From assembly GCA_024276595.1 (NCBI GenBank), contig JAJRWW010000148.1, positions 1-8,623 of the forward strand: DNA of 8,623 nt, in the 5' to 3' direction. This document shows positions 4,965 to 8,623 of the stretch, one piece after another. Numbering within the stretch: the first letter of the stretch is position 1; each line of letters begins with the position of its first letter. The position numbers and the translations under genes are program-made. Under the pieces are notes generated by a model that saw nothing but the letters and a program-made list of their open reading frames with translations, was not told the DNA's origin and did no database searches. Origin of the DNA: Myxococcota bacterium. Its GTDB lineage: Bacteria > Myxococcota_A > Polyangia > HGW-17 > JAJRWW01.

Positions 4965-7819
4965 TTCCGCAGGCTGATGGATCTGCGGCCCCAGTGGGGC
5001 GAGAGCGCGAAGGGCTCCCCGTCCACCTTCACCGTGAACCCTCCGAAGGGCACGCTCAGCACCGTTGGCGGAACGACGAAGGTGAACTGCCCGCGGGTGA
5101 TCTCCTTGTAGCGGGTACGAAAGTCCTTGATGTTGAACATGTAGGCAAGCTTTCCCGCCACCCGTAGCACCCGGCAGCTCGCCCTGAAGCGCCGGCTCTC
5201 CACGATCTGGCGCACAGGGGAGGGGTCTATGCGGACATTCAAGGGCACGGGGCTGGTCACGAAGCTGAAGGCCCCCCGGGAGAAGGAGAGCCCGGACACC
5301 CCGAGGACCTTTCGGTCGAGCTGCACGGCGGCGTTGAGCTCGCCGGTGTGCTCGAAGCGGCTCGTGCACACCAGTCGCCCCACCCGTCTGGGCTGAAAGG
5401 TGACACCGTAGCCCACCCGCGCAGTCAGCTCCGCGGTGGCCAGCACCGATACGTCCGTCAGGTCCGAGCGGACACGGACCCGGTGGATGCACGCGCTGGC
5501 GTCGGAGCGCAGCGAGAGCCACGCGGAGACTGAACCTACGTTCGCCAGCCGCGTGGCCACCGAGCGAACCGCGTCCTTGCACTTGACCCGCCAGCCGGCC
5601 CGGCGGAGCCTCCAGGACGAGAGCCTGGCCCTGTGCCGGGCCTTGCAGGCCAGGCAGGCGGCCTTGCGCCTGGTACAGCATATGGGGTGACGCCAGCAAC
5701 GTCCGCAGTCGGGCCGAGTGCATTGGGCCACGCAGTCGCGCACCGGGCGCGGGTGGAGCTTGCTCCAGGCCGCCGGGTCGCAGCGGGGCTTTCTCACCCA
5801 GACCGTCTTGTCCTTGACCTCCACGAGGCGCGGGCGATCCACCTTCGCCGAGATGCAAAACAGGGGCCTCGCGAGGGCCCTGTTGATGGCCCTCGCCATG
5901 GCGGCCTTGGACACCGCCACCTCTGCCCTCGCACCAGAAGATGGCAGGTCCAGGTGACGCTTCCAGCGCTTCCAAAAGGCTGTCGAGAAGGCCTTGAACA
6001 TCTCCCGGGGGCTGCGCCCTCCCCCGCCAGCGGGCCGAGCTGCCGAGGCGGAATGGGCCCTGGCCGGGGAGCCTCGGGAGAGACGCACCTCTGCCAGCAG
6101 GTGCAGCCCCTTGCCGTCGACGAGCAGCGAGCTTCTACCCAGGCCCAGAAAAAACCGCGTGTCCTCCAGGGCTGACACCACCATGGGCACCGGCCCCTTG
6201 ACCCGAATGCCCTTGCGGGTGAGAAGCGCGGAGCGCTCCAGGCGCAGGGAGACCCTCAGGGGGTCGGGGGGCTGAGCCGTCAAGCCGTCCAGGATTCCGG
6301 CCACGAGGCTGTCTAGCACCGGGAGCAGCAGCGCGTCCTGCCTGCGGATCTTCTCGGCCGCCGCCAGGCTCACCCCCACGAACACCACCCGCGGCGCAAG
6401 CAGCAAGCTGTCCCCCTCCACGGCCAACGCCAGCCCTCCCCTGAAGTCGGCCTCAACCGAGAACGGAAGCGCTGGCGTGGCCAGGCTGATGTGGCCCGCG
6501 AAGTGGACCTGCTGCTGGCCGAGGGAGATGCTGGGCGCGGTCACCTTCATGGATTCGAATCCAGGCGGCTTGAGCTTGAGCACCCTTGCCTTGAGCCTGG
6601 ACCACAGGTGCCTCCGAAAGACCCGACGCAAGAACCCCTCGCTCATGGACACCCCAACCCCTGGAGCGCCGAGCCTCTGGATCTCCCGCTGGGCCACCAG
6701 CAGAAGACGTTCCAGGTGGCGAGGCGGCGTGCTCAGCTCTATGCGCCCCAGGCCAGCGATCTTGGCGGTCCCCCGGAGCCGAAAGGCCACCTTGGGACGA
6801 CATCCCGGGCCCAGCGCGGTGAGCGTTCGACCTCTGACCTCGAGGGCGCAGGAGGCGATGGTGACGCTCCCCCGCTCCAGGTCCAGGTCGAAGGCGGCGT
6901 CGGTGACGCTGTAGGTCACCTTGCTCCGCTCCAGCACGACCCGCAAGCCAGGGCCATCCCCTCCCCCCAGGCGCACCTTCCAGACCCCTGCACGCTTGCC
7001 AAAGTGTCCCTCCAGCGCGATCACTCCCCTGCCAGTGCGGAGGGAGCCCGAGCGGGTGACCAACGAGCTCCCCTGCCTGATGGGAAGCCTGGCCAGGAGC
7101 GCTCCCCGCGCGCTCCTGGCCGAGGTGTCTATCTGCAGGTCGCGCAGCTCCAGGTGTCCGCCCGCCCCCAGGGCCAACCTCTGTCCCCACAGGAGCGCGC
7201 TCACGTTCTCCTTCAGCTTCAAGCGGAAGGCGCGCACCTGGATGCTCTGGAAGAGCCCCTTGCCGGTGAGGCGGGACGCCGGCACATACTCTCCCACCGA
7301 GCAGACCGGACCAGCCAGCAGCACCGCCAGGAATGTCCCCAGGCGTACCCGGAGGCGGACCTTCACGCTCAGCTTCCCAAGCTCCCGGGCTGCGACCTCG
7401 GGATCTCGAGGGATCTTGGCGCTCACGCTCCTCACCTGCACGTGAATGCGTCCCCGGTAGGAGAGCTCCACCGGGCGAGAGAAGGTCAGCGAGAAGGAGC
7501 GGATCGCAGGGTTGAGCAGGAGCTTGCCCTGCTCCCTGCGGAGGCTGGGAGCACCCACCTCGATCTTGAAGTGCACCCGGGTGGACTTGCGGAAGCGGAT
7601 GTAGTGAGTCTGGCCTGACTGCCTCAGGGCGATCTTCTTCCCCCGCATGAGCACCGAGCCCTCCATGGACCCGCTCTCCACCAGTCGAAGCAGACGGAGC
7701 CACTCGCTCTCCTTGACGGGAATCTCCTGGCTGACTTTGATCTTGACCGTCACGCAGCCGGGCGCAGAGCAGGCCCCCAGCAGCGCTGTCAGGGCCAGTT
7801 GAACCAGTCGCTTTCTCAT
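4961..7819 (-). CDS. Large predicted lipoprotein of unknown family (952 aa)
   Basis: I do not recognise a named family. The protein opens with a signal peptide: MRKR, a hydrophobic core LVQLALTALL and a lipobox-like LGAC with Cys17 as the likely lipidated residue (Cys22 follows in APGC). The rest is Arg/Lys-rich and shows long alternating hydrophobic/polar stretches typical of beta-strands (for example about 120-165, 255-350 and 520-582). Two segments resemble each other, about 388-410 (VGVSMSEGFLRRVFRRHLW) and 633-655 (EVAVSKAAMARAINRALARP): a strand followed by an Arg-rich amphipathic helix. This hints at tandem lipid-binding-tube (TULIP/DUF4403-like) or AsmA-like modules, which is speculation. 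A cysteine cluster lies at 680-747. A Gly/Ser/Ala-rich linker (about 583-605) separates the halves. ATG 7819 has AAGGAG five bases upstream (7830-7825). It follows the sigma factor gene by 68 bp on the same strand. It is presumably anchored to a membrane facing the periplasm. Confidence 0.85.
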   Translation of the reverse strand: MRKRLVQLALTALLGACSAPGCVTVKIKVSQEIPVKESEWLRLLRLVESGSMEGSVLMRGKKIALRQSGQTHYIRFRKSTRVHFKIEVGAPSLRREQGKLLLNPAIRSFSLTFSRPVELSYRGRIHVQVRSVSAKIPRDPEVAARELGKLSVKVRLRVRLGTFLAVLLAGPVCSVGEYVPASRLTGKGLFQSIQVRAFRLKLKENVSALLWGQRLALGAGGHLELRDLQIDTSARSARGALLARLPIRQGSSLVTRSGSLRTGRGVIALEGHFGKRAGVWKVRLGGGDGPGLRVVLERSKVTYSVTDAAFDLDLERGSVTIASCALEVRGRTLTALGPGCRPKVAFRLRGTAKIAGLGRIELSTPPRHLERLLLVAQREIQRLGAPGVGVSMSEGFLRRVFRRHLWSRLKARVLKLKPPGFESMKVTAPSISLGQQQVHFAGHISLATPALPFSVEADFRGGLALAVEGDSLLLAPRVVFVGVSLAAAEKIRRQDALLLPVLDSLVAGILDGLTAQPPDPLRVSLRLERSALLTRKGIRVKGPVPMVVSALEDTRFFLGLGRSSLLVDGKGLHLLAEVRLSRGSPARAHSASAARPAGGGGRSPREMFKAFSTAFWKRWKRHLDLPSSGARAEVAVSKAAMARAINRALARPLFCISAKVDRPRLVEVKDKTVWVRKPRCDPAAWSKLHPRPVRDCVAQCTRPDCGRCWRHPICCTRRKAACLACKARHRARLSSWRLRRAGWRVKCKDAVRSVATRLANVGSVSAWLSLRSDASACIHRVRVRSDLTDVSVLATAELTARVGYGVTFQPRRVGRLVCTSRFEHTGELNAAVQLDRKVLGVSGLSFSRGAFSFVTSPVPLNVRIDPSPVRQIVESRRFRASCRVLRVAGKLAYMFNIKDFRTRYKEITRGQFTFVVPPTVLSVPFGGFTVKVDGEPFALSPHWGRRSISLRN

Positions 7820-7833
7820 CTCTGCTCCTTGCT

Positions 7834-7850
7834 CCCACGGGGACCATGGG
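7834..7850 (-). other. Intercistronic hairpin before the large lipoprotein gene
   Basis: Read on the minus strand, CCCATGG (7850-7844), loop TCC, and CCGTGGG (7840-7834) form a seven-pair stem with one G-U wobble. It lies just upstream of the AAGGAG ribosome site (7830-7825), within the 68-bp gap after the sigma factor gene. It could tune translation of the lipoprotein or mark an mRNA processing point. No run of T follows, so termination is less likely. Confidence 0.3.
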
Positions 7851-7887
7851 GCTCACGGGGCTCGCGCACCCCGGCGCAGGGGCCCGC

Positions 7888-8623
7888 TCAGTCCGGCTCC
7901 AGCAGCCGAGCTATGGAGACGTCCATGCGGCTCTGAATGAGGCGCATGATGGAGTCCAGCTCGGTCCTGCCCACGTCCAGCTCTCGCACCAGGGCGTTTC
8001 TGGTCTCGGTGAGCAGGAGCTCCCTCACGTCGGCCAGGCGACGGGAGATGGTGGCCTTGTGCACTCGGTAGATGACCCCTATCTGCTCCACCGTGAGTCC
8101 ATCGAGATAGTAGTAGCGCAGCAGGTTGCGCTGCTTGTGGTCCAGGCCCGCCAGGGCGAGCTGAAAGGCCCGTGTAAACGCCTCGGAGTAGACGCGCTTG
8201 AGGTAGTCCAGCTCCGGGCCATCCCCCGACTTGGGCAGGGTTACCAGGATGTCCGGCGACAGGGGACGCTCTCGTCTGCCGTCTCGCTTGAGATTGAGAG
8301 CCATGCGCACGGCCGTGACCCGGACCCAGGCTCGAAGGTCCCCCACCCCATCGTACTTGTGGATGGCCGCGCGCCGCGCGCCCCCCTCTGAAAAGACCTT
8401 CTGGTACACCGACTGCTTCACGTCATCCGCCTGGCCCGTGCGACCGCATATCCCCGAGAGGGCGCGATCCAGCACCGGGAAATAGGCCTCCTCGAAGGCC
8501 CTGGCGGCCTTCTCATCTCCCGCCAGGCAGGCGCAGGCCAGGTACAGGTCCGCCGTCCTGAGCCGGTCAAGCTGCTCCAGGACCCCCTCCCTGGAATCCA
8601 GCCGGCTCGCCAAAAAAGCCCAG
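7888..8623 (-). CDS. RNA polymerase sigma-70 family factor, myxobacterial gmx1-like (N-terminus at window edge)
   Basis: The protein would direct RNA polymerase to a specialised promoter set. Numbering from the TTG at 8613 (241 residues): region 2 covers about 24-110, with the core-binding DDVKQSVYQKVF (63-74) and the -10-recognising GDLRAWVRVTAVRMALNLKR (91-110). Region 4 covers about 153-200, with a helix-turn-helix at LTVEQIGVIYRVHKATISRR (173-192). The C-terminal tail, which includes LDSIMRLIQSRMDVSIARLL (219-238), is absent from ordinary ECF factors and is what I associate with the multi-copy Myxococcales family. The frame stays open through TTG to the window edge (8622), with FLASRL preceding the core, so the real start probably lies outside the window and the gene is partial here. 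No anti-sigma gene is adjacent downstream; the next gene is the large lipoprotein. Confidence 0.92.
   Translation of the reverse strand, partial: WAFLASRLDSREGVLEQLDRLRTADLYLACACLAGDEKAARAFEEAYFPVLDRALSGICGRTGQADDVKQSVYQKVFSEGGARRAAIHKYDGVGDLRAWVRVTAVRMALNLKRDGRRERPLSPDILVTLPKSGDGPELDYLKRVYSEAFTRAFQLALAGLDHKQRNLLRYYYLDGLTVEQIGVIYRVHKATISRRLADVRELLLTETRNALVRELDVGRTELDSIMRLIQSRMDVSIARLLEPD

Noticed and set aside
4767..5975. 402-residue open frame on the minus strand
   Set aside because: It is out of frame with the large lipoprotein, has low-complexity composition, and runs across the convergent junction into the sulfur-carrier gene.
6453..7856. 467-residue open frame on the minus strand overlapping the large lipoprotein
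   Set aside because: It is a shadow frame in high-GC DNA: Gly/Arg/Pro/Ala-rich, with no motif, while the overlapping frame has a signal peptide and a strong ribosome site.

Overview
The window (8.6 kb, high GC, coding third positions strongly G/C) most likely comes from a member of the Myxococcota (myxobacteria and relatives, the former deltaproteobacterial Myxococcales). Two things point there. The sigma factor at the right edge looks like the sigma-70 family that I know only from that order (the 'gmx1' type). The small lipoprotein near the left edge carries tandem four-cysteine modules of a kind common in myxobacterial secretomes. Both are family-level recognitions made by eye, not search results.

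Left region (1-902): about 300 bases with no convincing complete gene but with a perfect 36-bp tandem duplication (110-181). Next comes a 155-residue cysteine-rich lipoprotein (305-772), a strong hairpin sitting on its stop codon, and a 130-bp intergenic stretch. That stretch holds a perfect TTGACA hexamer and an 8-bp perfect palindrome, and is the probable control region of the next operon.

Central region (903-4954, + strand): a four-gene operon with every junction overlapping (4, 4 and 8 bases). It encodes a three-subunit molybdenum hydroxylase of the xanthine dehydrogenase / 4-hydroxybenzoyl-CoA reductase / CO dehydrogenase superfamily in the order FAD subunit, [2Fe-2S] subunit, molybdopterin subunit. 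The fourth gene is a 71-residue ThiS/MoaD-type sulfur carrier ending in Gly-Gly. Electrons from substrate hydroxylation at Mo would pass through two [2Fe-2S] clusters to FAD. The large subunit looks closest to 4-hydroxybenzoyl-CoA reductase alpha, but the FAD subunit lacks the [4Fe-4S] loop of that enzyme, so the substrate is open. The sulfur carrier built into the operon is the most interesting biochemical hint: a dedicated sulfur donor for the Mo cofactor or for a partner pathway.

Right region (4961-8623, - strand, convergent with the operon and only 6 bp from it): a sigma-70-type factor, probably cut by the window edge at its N-terminus, followed 68 bp downstream by a 952-residue predicted lipoprotein that I cannot assign to a named family. 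The large protein is rich in beta-strand-like alternation, contains two similar amphipathic motifs about 245 residues apart, and has a cysteine cluster near residues 680-747. The pair is probably co-transcribed, which suggests an envelope-linked regulon. No RNA genes, CRISPR arrays, insertion sequences or integrases were seen.
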